Shown: positions 10,249 through 21,516 of the stretch, piece by piece
Layout: each line of letters opens with the position of its first letter
Numbering within the stretch: the stretch's first letter is position 1
NCBI GenBank assembly: GCA_949126835.1
Contig: OX421506.1
Coordinates: 25,877,301 to 25,941,300, forward strand
Source of the DNA: Anisus vortex
Taxonomy: Eukaryota > Mollusca > Gastropoda > Planorbidae
Direction: 5' to 3'
DNA: 64,000 bases
Notes under the pieces: model-generated
What the model was told of the DNA's origin: nothing
Databases searched by the model: none
What the model saw: the letters and a program-made list of their open reading frames with translations, nothing else
Translations under genes and position numbers: made by a program

Positions 10249-12790
10249 TCAGTGCAGTTAATATCCCATGTTAGTTCATTGGATAAGACAGTGCCAAGAA
10301 ACTTAAAATCATAAACTCGTTCTACATTTGATCCCTGTATAACCAAGGGTGGGGGTGGGGGTTCGTTTCTCCTAAAATCTATGATCATTTCTTTTGTCTT
10401 CGATACATTAAGGTGTAAGTTGTTCTGGCTACACCAGCTCACGATAGTGTCTATTTGGCTACGATATGCGTGCTCATCTGCGTTTTTGATTAGGCCAGTG
10501 ACCGTCGTATCATCGGCATATTTGATAACCAGACAGCCAGGCTGTTCTGCTTTAGAGTCATAAGTGAAAATAGAATATAGTTTAGGTGATAATGGACAAC
10601 CTTGGGGGGTCCCAGTATTTAACGTTATACTGGTTGACACATTGTTACTAATTTTAACCTCCTGTGGGCGTTCTAATAAGAAGTCTAAAATCCAGTTACA
10701 TATGTTAACAGGAAAAGAGAGTTGGTAGTAAAGTTTGTTGTACAATTGTTGTGGTATAATGGTATTAAATGCTGAGCTATAGTCTATAAATAATATTCTT
10801 GCATATGACTTGCTTAACTCTAAGTGGTTTAATACCTCATGCACATTTATTGCAATAGCGTCATCTACTGATCTATTAGACCTGTACGCGAATTGAAAAT
10901 TATCGAAGTCTGATGGTAGTAAAGTATTTAAACATTTCAAAACAATTGATTCAAAACATTTCATAGCCACAGATGTTAAGGCTACTGGTCTGTAATCATT
11001 TAATGTTTGTGGGGACTGCTTTTTAGGCACAGGCACAATGGTAGACTTTTTAAGGCATGTAGGGACCGAGCAGGTTTCTAGCGACCAATTAAAAATAACA
11101 GTGAATACAGGTGCCAGCTCTGCACTACACACTTTTAGTAGTTTTGTTGTTAACTTTTCTGGTCCAGCGGCTTTGTTAACTTTCAGTTTACTAAACGAGC
11201 GCCTTACGTCATGCTCGTCTACGACGAATGGTGGCGAGTCATTGGATGGCAATGGGACAGGGCTAGTTTTGTTGTCTTTATCAAACCTTGCGTAGAATAC
11301 GTTTAACCTGTCAGGCAGGGTGGGGTCATCACACTCGGTGGTCTTAGGTGTGCCCTTGTATTGTGTTATGGTGTTCATATTGGCCCACATTTGCCTACTT
11401 TGCCCTGAGGAGAAAAGATTTTCAATTTTGTCTTTATATTTATTTTTTGCTTCTTTAATTGCTTTTTTCAACTTCGCCTTTGTTTGACGAAACAGTGTTG
11501 GTTCTTCTTTTCTGTTTCTGTAGGCTTTGTCCTTCTCACTTATTAATCTTTTAATGTCTTTGTCAACCCATGCTTTTGAATTCGGGTAAAAAGTAACTGT
11601 TTTTTTCGGCACACACACATCTTCGCAAAATTTTATGTATTCAGAAACCGTGTCTGTGTACTCATGAATTGTTGTGTGTTCATCACGGAAAATGTCCCAT
11701 TCGGTGGTTTCAAAACAGTCTTGCAACTGTTCTGTCGCCATAACTGTCCATTGTTTTATTATTTTCTTTACAGGTTCAATAGATTTGGATTTTTGTTGGT
11801 ACATTGGTATCAACAAAACCACAGAATGGTCACTATTACCAAGGCCAGGCCGTTCAAGAGACTTGTACGCGTGTTTGATCTTGCAATAACAGTGGTCAAG
11901 TGTGTTATCGTGCCGTGTTGGGCAGGTGACAAGCTGGTTGAAATCTGGGAGCACAGACCTTAGATTTGCCTGGTTGAAATCGCCGCTAATAATAGAGACC
12001 GAATCTGGGTCATCATTCTCTTGTTTAGCTATAATGACTCGTAGCTCATTAAGGCTTTCTTTACTGTCAGCTTTGGGGTGAATGTATACGGCTGTCAAAG
12101 TTATGGAAGAGAACTCCCTTGGTAGATAAAAAGGTCTACATTTTAGCGATAAATGTTCTAAATTCTGAGAACAACCTTTTGATAACACTTTAACGTTGGT
12201 GCACCAGTTATTATTTATCATGAAACACACCCCCCTCCATCTTTCTTTCCTGTGGCTTTTTTGTCTCTATCACATCTATGAATAGAGAAATTCGGGGGTT
12301 TAACTAAATCATCAGGGTGTTTATCTAACCAGGTTTCTGTGAAACAGAATATCTGGCTGTTCCTAAAGTCTTGGTGGTTTACTATTTTTGAAAACAGCTC
12401 ATCGGTTTTGTTGTACATTCTGTTCACATTTGAAAGAATAATTGTAGGTAGTGGCAGGTAGCCATTCTTAAACTGATTTCTCGATTTTACTAGTAATCCA
12501 CTTCGCCTACCCCTTTTACGCTTGGCTTTGTTTTGGTGTTTACGGTGATTGTCGTTGTTTTGTTCCGTTGATAATCCAACAAATAATGAATTGTTCACAT
12601 GTCCTAAATGCTTAGAATGCGTAGGGTTTAACAGTAGCAAGTTCTCTCTTGAATATTTAAACACACAATGTACAGAATTAACAAACACAAGTAAAAATAA
12701 CACAAGTAGTAGAGTCACAAACAACACGTCGCCATTGCTCGGCGCCATCTTGTTAATATCTAAGCTAATGTTTCAGGCAAAATATCAAAG
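10249..12790 (-). pseudogene. Rex1/Babar-like non-LTR retrotransposon, endonuclease plus RT
   Basis: Read right to left, the frame starts at 12748 (MAPSNGDV), with an unusual hydrophobic stretch at residues 8-31, then a basic linker. The AP-endonuclease domain follows (CFTETWL; after a frameshift SIISGDFNQAN, NTLDHCYC, GNSDHSVV). The reverse transcriptase has motif A (LFIDYSSAFNTI), motif B (GTPQGCPLSP) and motif C (KYADDTT), then WCSQNNLHLNVSKTKEM. The FIDYSSAFNTI block is characteristic of Rex1/Babar. One frameshift lies in the C-run at 12230-12235, so the upstream part (12218-12748) and downstream part (10249-12230) are in different frames. The RT is cut at 10249 by LTR copy 2 and continues at 3063. 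Otherwise it looks remarkably intact. Confidence 0.92.
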
Positions 12791-13312
12791 CTAATGTTTC
12801 AGGCAAAAAGTATAGAGGATGTTGTGTACTAAACTACAACAATGATGCGAAAACGATTGATTATCGTACAAATAAGCATGTCAAACTACATGGCTTTCCT
12901 GACCTCGTAAAGGATAAACAACTGTAACTTGTAACCTCATATTACTTAATATTAGTAGCCTTGCTTTAGCCCTAAACTTGCTAAGAGTAGATATCAGTAA
13001 TGAATTAAGCCTTTCTCATTTTACTATCGTAGCGTTTCTAATCACCGCTGCCTTGAATGTAATGAAAATGGCGGAAGCCGAGCTTCACTTTTAGTGACTG
13101 CGCATATAGGGATTGCGGTTTCTGTTCTATACCTATTCTGTGACTAGGACGACTTAGATCTTAGCCTTTCTTTTCGTTAGTGTTTCTGTTTTAGTTGCTT
13201 AACTATTTGTGATTATTCAATTGTAATTGTATTGAGCCTTTCAAATATTTTCTTTTTTTAATAGTATTAAGAAATTGTATCTTAGTAGATTACATAAGAT
13301 GCATTTTATATT
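12791..13312. other. No gene recognised
   Basis: Possible 5' untranslated part of the LINE at its left edge; a short direct repeat (AAGCTAATGTTTCAGGCAAA) occurs at about 12762-12781 and 12790-12809. No other coding signal was seen. Confidence 0.4.
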
Positions 13313-13314
13313 CA

Positions 13315-13600
13315 ATGGCATCCTTCCGTCTCGCGAGACGATGGTGCATCACCGTGGTTCGAGGTTACACTTCCTCGTGTGGCTGAGCAGGCCTATCCTT
13401 GAGTGACAGTCTTTTTTACAGCCTTTGTACACGTGTTCCGTGAATCTTAATTCCTTCTCTTTTCTTCTAGCCCTTTTAACTATGGTCTCCTCCATTCTAC
13501 TTTCCTCTGCCATTTTAACCCCTTCCATGACAGCAGTCAGTCAAAGAGGAGAAGGCAGAGGATCGGTCCACCTGGCATTTTATAAGAGAAGCATAAATAA
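13315..13600 (-). pseudogene. LINE 3' end fragment with C-terminal zinc finger
   Basis: The minus strand reads an Arg/Glu-rich segment followed by CKKDCHSRIGLLSHTRKC, a CCHC-type C-terminal finger typical of one large invertebrate LINE group, then a stop and the inverted-repeat hairpin GTCTCGCGAGAC at about 13330-13341. It is 5'-truncated and probably of the same family as the element at 14318-18235. Confidence 0.7.
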
Positions 13601-14317
13601 GCTAACTTTAACTTGATGTTATTGTTAGAATTATAAACATTCTTCTTCTAATGTCTTAAGTCTTTTATTGATATATCAACGTATGGAGTCCATAATAACT
13701 TTTCACTTCTTGTAAGACATAATTCTAAATTCATTACATTTGTAAATCCATCTACATATTATGGATACCTTTTTGAGCGCTCAGTAGACTAATTGAGCCA
13801 TTTTCCTTCATCCTAGAAATCTACAACTTAGAACATAGACATTAACCCCTGGTCAATTATATTTTATATTTATTTAAGCCCAATTATGTTCCTTTTTTAA
13901 TTTATAATATTACCTATTATGCACGTGCTTTATGTCTTATTATGCAGACGACAAAGGACAAAATAATAATGTGGAATGCTAAATAAAATTGCATGTAAAG
14001 GATTTATATGAAAAAAATAGTTTTATAATGAATTAATTTGCGTTTATTTATTTATCTTTAATTTTATAGTTTATCTTTTTTTTTGGTTTATTTTCGTTGA
14101 TACTTTTCTGGGTGTGAAAACATGTTCTCTTAATTATATTTTCTTTTTAATGTTTTTCTTACATAAACAAGTTACAAACAGCTTGCGTAGAATAAACAAA
14201 CATGTCAAATTAAATAAATATAGTCCCACGTATTTAGATCACCATATTGTGCGAGCCAAACAATCATAAACTATATTGGTCATTAAGATGACCTTAAAAG
14301 TGTTTTCACATTCATCG
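13601..14317. other. No gene recognised
   Basis: AT-rich sequence without a convincing ORF, repeat boundary or RNA gene. Confidence 0.4.
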
Positions 14318-15645
14318 GCATTTTACGTCTCGTGAGACGATCCATTTCCCTTGCAGGCCCTCATGTAGCTAAAGAGGCCAACCCAGGACGTACAGGGACG
14401 GTCACACTGGCTGCAGATGAAGGTAGTGGAGGGGACCACATTTTTCTCCACCCTCTTGTTCCTGTCGCGCTCCTTTCCCGCAAGCCTGGAACCGTCTTTG
14501 ATTCTTGCCCTCCAGATGGGCCTATCCTGCGCCATTATCTCCCAACTGTTTGGGTCAATTTGGAGGTGCTTCATGTCTCTTTTGCAGACATCTGCAAATC
14601 TCAGTTTTGGACGTACAGCAGGTCTCTGCCCCGAAGCTAATGTTCCATAAAGGAAGTCCTGTGGAAGTCGACCCATTGGCATTCGGTGAACATGACCTAG
14701 CCAGCTGAGACATCTGTTACTGAGAGTAATGCGGATGTCTTGACACTTTGCTCTTCGTAGGACCTCTGCGCTTGAAACCCTGTCCTGCCATCTTATATCT
14801 AAAATGAGAATGAGACACCTGAGGTGGAAGATTTCAATTTTTCCTCCTGCCATGAATATGTGCTCCATGTTTCAATGCCGTACAGCAGGGTACTCAGAAC
14901 GCATGTTCGATAAACTAGTGACTTAGTGGAGCGTGTGAGCATTGAGTTCATCCAGAATCTTTTTTTTTTATTTTGCCATAGTGCCCATGGTTTTAGCTAT
15001 TCTTTTATTGATATCCCCATCTAGGAGCACATTGCTTGAGATTTAGGCCCCAAGGTAGCATAACTCGTCAACAACTTCTAGTGGATGACCACCAATAGTG
15101 ATGCATGGCACAATTGCAGCGTTTTGAGCCAGTATCTTGGTTTTGTTTTGACTAATGCTGAGGCCGAATTTTTGGCATGCTTCATCAAGTTTATCAATAA
15201 GCGTCTGGAGCTCGTTTGCGGATTCGGCAACATTAGCTGCATCATCAGCACAGAGAAGTTCCCTGACCAGTACACTCTTAAGCTTTGTTTTGGCTTTGAG
15301 CCTGTTTATGTTGAAGAGCTTTCCAGATGTCCTTGTGTGAAGGTAGACACCTTTGTTGCAGTCTCCATAAACATAGTGCAGTAGGCACGAGAAGAATATT
15401 CCAAACTAGGTGGGTGCAAGTACGCAGCATTGTTTAACACCGCTGCGGACTTCAAATGGCTCTGATTGCGCTGCATTAAACTTCACTGTGCACCTGGTAT
15501 TCTCATGAAAACAGGCAATGAAAGAGAGCAGCTTTGGATGGCATCCTATCTTTGTCAGTAGTTTGAGGAGTCCACTTCTGCTGACCATATCAAATGCTTT
15601 AGTTGGATTGACGAAAGCAATGTATAGTGGATTATTCATCTCACG

Positions 15646-17370
15646 CAGGGCCGGTTCTAGGCTACTGCAACCTATGCGCCGCAGTGGGCCCCACACTTTC
15701 ATAGGCCCCGCGCTGATGCTGTTGTGAATGCTATCCTTCGAGAGAGTTACCAAAAATGCAAAGTATTTTTCAGTAGCCTAATATTAGATTGTACTCCAGA
15801 CATAAGTCACAAAGAGCTCATGTCATTAATTATCAGGTATGTATAATGTATTAGATAGGGTTAATGTGGAAGAGCCTGAAGATGTACATGAACGTTTTAT
15901 TAAGTTTCTTCCTGTGGAAAGTACTACTGAACAGGACTTATGCGATGTACTAGTGAATGAGCTAGAAAAAAAATGGAATTAAATGTTTAAAATTTTCGTG
16001 AACAAGGTTATGATAATGGTGCCAATATGAAAGGCGTCCATTCTGGAGTTCAAATACGGCTTTTAAATATTACAGCATAGCATATTTTACTCCATGTGCG
16101 TGTCATAATTACAATCTGGTTGTAGCAGACATAGTTAAAACATGCCCCGGTGCTAACCTTTTTTGGAATTGTACAACGCGTGTACACAATCTTTTCAACA
16201 TCTACAAAAAGATGGTCATTATTCAAAAAGCACTTTTCCAATATGTGAAAAAATCTCTGTGCGACACAAGGTGGGACTATAGAATAGATAGTGTCAGAGC
16301 ACTTCGTTATCAATCGCCTGAAATTTGTGACGCACTCGGTGAATTAGCTGAAGAGGCTATAGTGATGAGATAAAAAGCGAAGCAGAAACACAGTATGAAA
16401 TATTGAAGCAGTACACATTCTTAGTGTCACTTGTGTTATGGTACGACATGCTCTTCCAGGTCAATTTTGTGATTAAAGAACTGCAAGGTGAAAAAGTAGA
16501 TTTGAGCACTGCAATGGATTCGTACTACAACTTGATGACTTTGGCTAAGGAAACTGAGTGTTGGTGGGATTGTTCAGATTCTTGATTCTCAGCAAAGAAA
16601 GGCTAAAAACATGGAAGTTGTTGCAATCTTTCCAGCCAAACGTCAAAGGAAAAGGCAGTATTATAAGTCTGGGGAAAACTTCACACCTGGAAATACTGAA
16701 GATGACTACAGGATAAATTGATTCAACAGAATTGTGGACACTGCAATTAAGTCCTTGCAACCGAGATTTGAACTGCTGAAATCAAACCACAATCTATTTG
16801 GTTTCTTGTCAGCTTCCAAAGCCTTCATCGTGATGACTTACGAAAGACCAGACCAGTCGACAGATATATATGGGTGAGAATTAGCTGATGAAATGGAATC
16901 TTTAAGGCATATTCTACCAAATAGCGCCAAAACCCCGGTAGAAATTTTGAGTTTTCTGTCCACTAATGAAAGATGCACTGCTTTCCCAAACTACGATGTT
17001 GCACTCAGAATATTTTTAACAATACCCGTAACTGTGGCATCTGGGGAAAGAAGCTTATCGCCCCTGAAACTAATCAAGAATTACTTGAGGTCAACAATTT
17101 ACGAAGATAGATTGAACAGCTTTGCAATTCTTGCTATTGAGCGTGATCTCTATAGAAAACTGAATTTTGATGATATACTGTATGACTTCGCTACACACTA
17201 AGCTCGTAAAGTAAAGTTAATTTGATCGTGATTTTGTACTTGGTAAAGAATTAATAAAATGCAAAGACTAATTTATTTTCTGTTTCACTTACTATCTTTA
17301 TCCCTACCCAGACTGGGCCTCAGCGCAATCCGTTTTGCATATGGCCCCGCAATAGCTAGAACCGGCCCTG
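15646..17370 (+). mobile_element. hAT DNA transposon inserted in LINE
   Basis: 1725 bp with terminal inverted repeats CAGGGCCGGTTCTAG and CTAGAACCGGCCCTG, flanked on both sides by the perfect 8-bp duplication ATCTCACG (15638-15645 and 17371-17378). The 8-bp duplication and the CAGGG ends are diagnostic of hAT. Removing the element and one duplication restores continuity of the LINE reading region. Confidence 0.95.
15790..17201 (+). pseudogene. hAT transposase relic (ZMYM/DUF4371-type)
   Basis: In several shifted frames the plus strand reads GYDNGANMKGVHSGVQ, ACHNYNLVVADIVK and SLCDTRWDYRIDSVRALRYQ, all typical of the hAT RNase H-like core. At 16893-17201 follows an intact C-terminal dimerisation region (TIPVTVASGERSLSPLKLIK, then YLRSTIYEDRLNSFAIL). 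Multiple stops and frameshifts make it a pseudogene. The family is that related to vertebrate ZMYM-like domesticated transposases. Confidence 0.88.
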
Positions 17371-18244
17371 ATCTCACGGAACCTCTCTTGTAGCAGTCGA
17401 AGGGATGAGATCATGTCTATAGTGGATCTGCCGCTTCTAAAACCGCACTGAGACTCTGGATAAACTCTAGATGCTAGTACCTGCAGCCTTGATAGTGCCA
17501 CTCTTGCAAAGATCTTACCAACTATGCTCAAGAGGAAGATACCTCTGTAATTGTTTCAGTCGCTGCGGTCCCCTTTGTTCTTATATAATGTAACGATACT
17601 TGCGTCACGCATATCTTGTGGTACATAGCTCGATTCCCAACACATGCAGATAAGTTCGTGAAGTTCTGGGATCAGAATTGACTTGCTGGCTTTAATTACT
17701 TCTGCAGGAATGCCATCACTTCCTGTGGCATTTCCATTTTTGAGGCTGTTCACTGCATTATTAAGGTTATTTAAGGTTGGCGTTTCATCAAGAGACTCCA
17801 GTACTGATAGATCAGGTATGAAGGTCAGAGCATCATCAGCCACTGAGTTTTGCGTAGCGTAGATCTCTAGGTAGTGATCTACTCAGATCTACCCATTGTT
17901 CCAGCTGCTTAGTCTGATCAGTTATTTTTTCCCCTGACTTAGATAGAATGGGTGCGGGTTTAGACGTTTCAGGACCTAGGGCAGCTCTAATGCCATCATG
18001 AAGAGCCTTGCTAATTCCAAGGGCTAGACTCTGTTGCATATTGTTGCACATTTCTCTCCAGAAGTCATTGGCGCATTGTCGAGCAAATCGCTTGCTTTTC
18101 TTGTTAGCAGTCCTAAGGTCTAGCAAGGTCTCTGGACAAGGGTTTGCCTTGTAGGTCAAGGGCGCTGTTCTTTAATAGGCTCCATCTGTTAGATATTTGC
18201 GTCAAGCTAGCTTAAACGTATAATTACAAGGCAAGTGAACGACC

Positions 18245-18435
18245 CAACCAAATCCAAGCTTTTCTGTGGAAAAACACAGAAGGTATCAATGAGCCCACAG
18301 GAGGGTGTAGGGAGTCAGTAGGGACAAATGGCCTCACTGCAAGGTGGGAAAAGCTGAGAGATGAAATCTATAACACCGCACTAAATGCCTTTGGCCCACA
18401 AGAGAGAAGACACATTGACTGTTTTCACATTAAGT
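18245..18435 (+). pseudogene. LINE fragment (inter-EN/RT region)
   Basis: One frame reads RWEKLRDEIYNTALNAFG followed by PQERRHIDCF, matching the linker just upstream of RT in endonuclease-type LINEs. It is plus strand, opposite to the neighbouring LINE, and truncated on both sides. Confidence 0.6.
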
Positions 18436-18770
18436 TCATTAAGCAAATAGTTCACATGTATTTTGTTTCCTTGATCTACTTATTTCTTATATAATAATTT
18501 CGTCTTTCCATAACGCACATTGTTTTTCAATCTTGTTCCCTTTGTAAATATTGTATATTGCAATAAAATTGTATTTTTCAAATTAATTGTAATAATCAAA
18601 CATTATTGCTTGTTGTTGTTTTTTTAAGTTTCGGTAACAGGTGGAATCAAGTGATAGGCGATGTCGATACATGTCCACCTATAGTAAAAGGACATGGGAT
18701 AAAGAAAAAATTATTGATCTGATATATGAATATAAGTCCTAGGAGAATACATCTAATAGAGCTCAATGTA
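18436..18770. other. No gene recognised
   Basis: AT-rich spacer; no ORF or terminal repeat found. Confidence 0.4.
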
Positions 18771-18774
18771 GTGT

Positions 18775-18979
18775 TAACCGAGGGTGCGCGGGCCATAAAA
18801 CAGCATCCCTATAGGGTAAACCCCATCAGCCTATTAGGGCAGAGGCACACTACATGTTAGAAAATAACATAGTGGAAGAATGTGGTAGCGAATGGTCTTC
18901 ACCCTGTTTCTTGGTACCAAAAGCTGACCACACACTGAATTAAATAATTTGACAAAGACCGACTCGTATCCCATTCCCC
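18775..18979 (+). pseudogene. Gypsy (Gmr1-like) RT N-terminal fragment
   Basis: Broken frames read KQHPYRVNPI, HYMLENNIVEECGSEWSSPC, LVPKADHTL and NLTKTDSYPIPR: the start of a Ty3/gypsy reverse transcriptase, close to the RT start at 45600-45830 of the intronic element. It carries frameshifts and a small deletion and stops abruptly at 18979, where an LTR-like sequence begins. Confidence 0.75.
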
Positions 18980-19161
18980 GTGTAATGGATAGAATGGAAA
19001 GGGGACTAGTGGAGTAGAGAGTACACCGGAAGTTAAATAAAATAGATCTAATGGAATACAAGTACAAATTAAAAATTCAGCATAAAACAAGATATATAGT
19101 TCAAAAGGTGAAGGTCTAGATATTACGTCATTTGAATGAAAGGAAATTAAAAATACTACAC
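18980..19161 (+). repeat. Probable short 5' LTR of a gypsy relic
   Basis: About 180 bp beginning TGTAATGGATAGAATGG and ending ATACTACA. It is followed after 15 bases by TTTGGTGTTGGAGA, which fits a primer-binding site, and then by gag. The first 60 bp match the minus strand of 29676-29737. Boundaries are inferred. Confidence 0.5.
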
Positions 19162-19229
19162 GCTTTATTATTTTGGTGTTGGAGATAATTTTTAAAACAC
19201 ATGTTGGAATAAAGAAAAAACAAAAATAA

Positions 19230-20690
19230 TGCAGTTATTAAAAGAGTTTGGATTAGGTTTACAAGGCGCAGAATTAATGGATTTCGTGAATAAGAAAGAA
19301 AAGAATTAAAGAAAGAAAGAGCAGCAGAAATAGAATGAAAAAAAGAGAAGCAATGTTAGAAGTAGAGAGGTTAGAAAGGCAATTAAGGTTAACGGAATTA
19401 GAGGAAACACTAAACAGAACAATTGGACCATTACCGAAAATCGCGACACAGGATTTCAATGGCGTCTCTGTAAAGCTAGAACCATGGCTCCAACAATTGG
19501 AATCGTATCTCAATTCCCTGACAAAAGTTTATGGACTACGGTAGTACACAGAAAACTAAAAGAAAGGGCCACGGAAATTATTTTAAAAAATTCCAAAGAG
19601 CAATGGGAAGATTATGAGTTAATGAAAAAAGTTCGGCACGTTTCGGCACAACTGGGAATGAATACAGGCAAAAATATGAGGCCGACGGGAGATCTGGACA
19701 CAATTGTGGGAGATGTTCGCAGAGCGCTGGACAATTGGTTCGAACTAACAGGCATTGATATAAATGATCCTGAAAAATTAGAACAGATTTGGGTGGTCGA
19801 TAAGGTGGTCTGTATATCCTCAAAACATCTGTTTGCGTTTCGACAGGAAAAGGAAACGAGAGACACTGCAACCTTGATCAAAAACATGAAAGTTTTCAAA
19901 AAAGCGCACCCAGACATAACACTAATAAGTCAAAGACAGGATGAGCAACATACAATGGCAGGCGTACAAACACAAAAAACTGTGACTCAAAATAACATAC
20001 AGAGAACACCAAATGACTCACAGAGGAAATAAAGCATCTGACTTAGGAAATCGCCAGCAACTATTAAGTTAACCGCCAGAAAGACAACCATTGATTAGTT
20101 TCCATTGGGCATTTTGCTCGAGAATACAGAAGACGATTACATGAAACGCAAGAAATGCACAGACCAGTCGCAAGTATGTTGCTGCAGTTTTAGCATCGAC
20201 TGGTCATGTCAATCTTGTGCCGACATTTGTGAATGGGCAAAAAGTAAAGGCGATTCGAGATACTGGATGTTGGATAATTGTGGTCAAGAAGAAATATGTG
20301 AAGTCAAATGAGTATATCAACAGAACGGACACGGTCATGTTGGCTGATGGCACGATTGGGAAAGCACATGTAGCCAGAGTGTATATAAAAACGCCTTATA
20401 ATTATAACAGGCAGAGTTGACGCTATCGTATTAGAAAACCCGGCAGCTGAGCTGTTAATTAGAATTAATCCTGGTGTGAGGAATCGTAATGAGGCAGATG
20501 TTAAGAATTGGGTGGACACGAATGTAACAAGTATAACAGCAATGGTGACGACAAGAGCTAGAAGCTTAGAGCGTGAGATTGAAAAACTAAAAGAGAGAGA
20601 GGATAGAAAGTTGAAAGAGAGAAATGACAAAAGGAGAAATGTAGGAGAGAGTGAAAATAGTGACACAAGGAGAGAACCTAGTTAAAACAG
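19230..20690 (+). pseudogene. Gypsy gag-protease relic
   Basis: Starts near ATG 19230 (MQLLKEFGLGLQGAELMDFV), then a charged coiled coil (EVERLERQLRLTELEETL) and a capsid-like domain across a frameshift (ELTGIDINDPEKLEQIWVVD, LIKNMKVFKKAHPDI) to about 20030. A protease segment follows (VPTFVNGQKVKAIRDTGCWI, then VMLADGTIGKAHVARV) at 20210-20400, and a charged tail to 20683. Gag and protease resemble the family A gag domain by domain (WVVDKV, HPDI..). Several frameshifts; integrase and RT are absent downstream. Confidence 0.75.
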
Positions 20691-21208
20691 AAAAGAGGTC
20701 ACAGAAAATAAGAAAGATGATTCAGCAGCATCACATAGGACGACGTAGCTATCTTGCAAAGGGTGTGCATGACTCTAATGAGCCCAATGTCAACAATTGT
20801 GAAAAGAAGTACGTTGCGACCTACCAGATTCACTTACAAAAATGCCATAATCTTATTTTTAAAGAGGACTCATACATTTTTATGTATCTATAGCATTTAT
20901 AAAATGTGGACATAAGCACATAATCTTCAATCAAGTTCACTTCCAGTAGATTTGAAGTCTAAGAAATTTAAAGTAACCCAAGTGTTTCTACCTTCGCAAT
21001 ACTGCCACTAGTGAATCAATTCGACTAACACATAGTGTGCCACTTAGGGGTTTTAATGTACTCGTTTTCTTAATTAACAGTCTGAACATGCACAAAAACA
21101 ACAACTGCATTGCCAATGCAAACAACTCAGCGCCCTCACGACTAACGATTCACGAACAGACTTGAATGTCACATCACTTCAATAGAGATTATGCCGCCGC
21201 ATCGCATC
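20691..21208. other. No gene recognised
   Basis: Possible retroelement debris near its left end; otherwise no supported feature. Confidence 0.35.
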
Positions 21209-21516
21209 CAGGGTGTGGCTGGGGTGATTGAGAGGTTGCCTTTTTGCTCTCCGCTACGCACAGCGAGGTTGCCAAACTAAGTACTGTTAGGGCATACTTT
21301 CCCATTTTCTAAGAGAACTTAAATAAAATACCCTTCGCCTTTCATTACCTAGTAATTCATCTGCATATGCTAGTAGCGCGCAAAAGCACTAAACATTAAT
21401 ATAATTTATATTTTTTTATCCCCAAATAAAAAAAAATCCTCAATTCTGCGCCACCCCTAAAATTATTTTGCGCCCCAGGCGGCCGCCTAGTTCGCCTATA
21501 AGGATGGGCCGGCCCT
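21209..21516 (-). mobile_element. hAT-type non-autonomous element (same family as 61987-63031)
   Basis: The right end is a clear hAT terminus (GGATGGGCCGGCCCTG at 21501-21516) and the interior is the reverse complement of 61987-62230 (GCGCCCCAGGCGGCCGCCTAG; GTTAGGGCATACTTTCC). The left end at CAGGGTGTGGCT is diverged and the duplication is not clear, so that edge is approximate. Confidence 0.75.

Larger units (their letters stand above)
14318..18235 (-). pseudogene. Non-LTR retrotransposon with RT, split by a hAT insertion
   Basis: Minus-strand LINE in several broken frames. From 18159 leftward: linker region; RT finger segment (GNATGSDGIPAEVIKA, DMRDASIVTLYKNKGDRSD) to 17556; QCGFRSGRSTIDMI and LQERFRE at 17371-17531. 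A hAT transposon follows (15646-17370), after which the RT resumes: LYIAFVNPTKAFD (motif A), GVKQCCVLAP (motif B), a CADDAANVAE motif C near 15250, and a C-terminal segment to 14323 with SWLGHVHRMPMGRLPQ and a finger CSQCDRPC...MRAC. Motif A has Asn where the catalytic Asp is expected and motif B has QCC for QGC, so the RT was dead or decaying. The 3' end carries the hairpin GTCTCGTGAGAC. Confidence 0.88.

Noticed and set aside
11664..11963. Plus-strand ORFs across the Rex1/Babar LINE
   Set aside because: Antisense shadows of the endonuclease/RT frame, which shows clear motifs on the minus strand.
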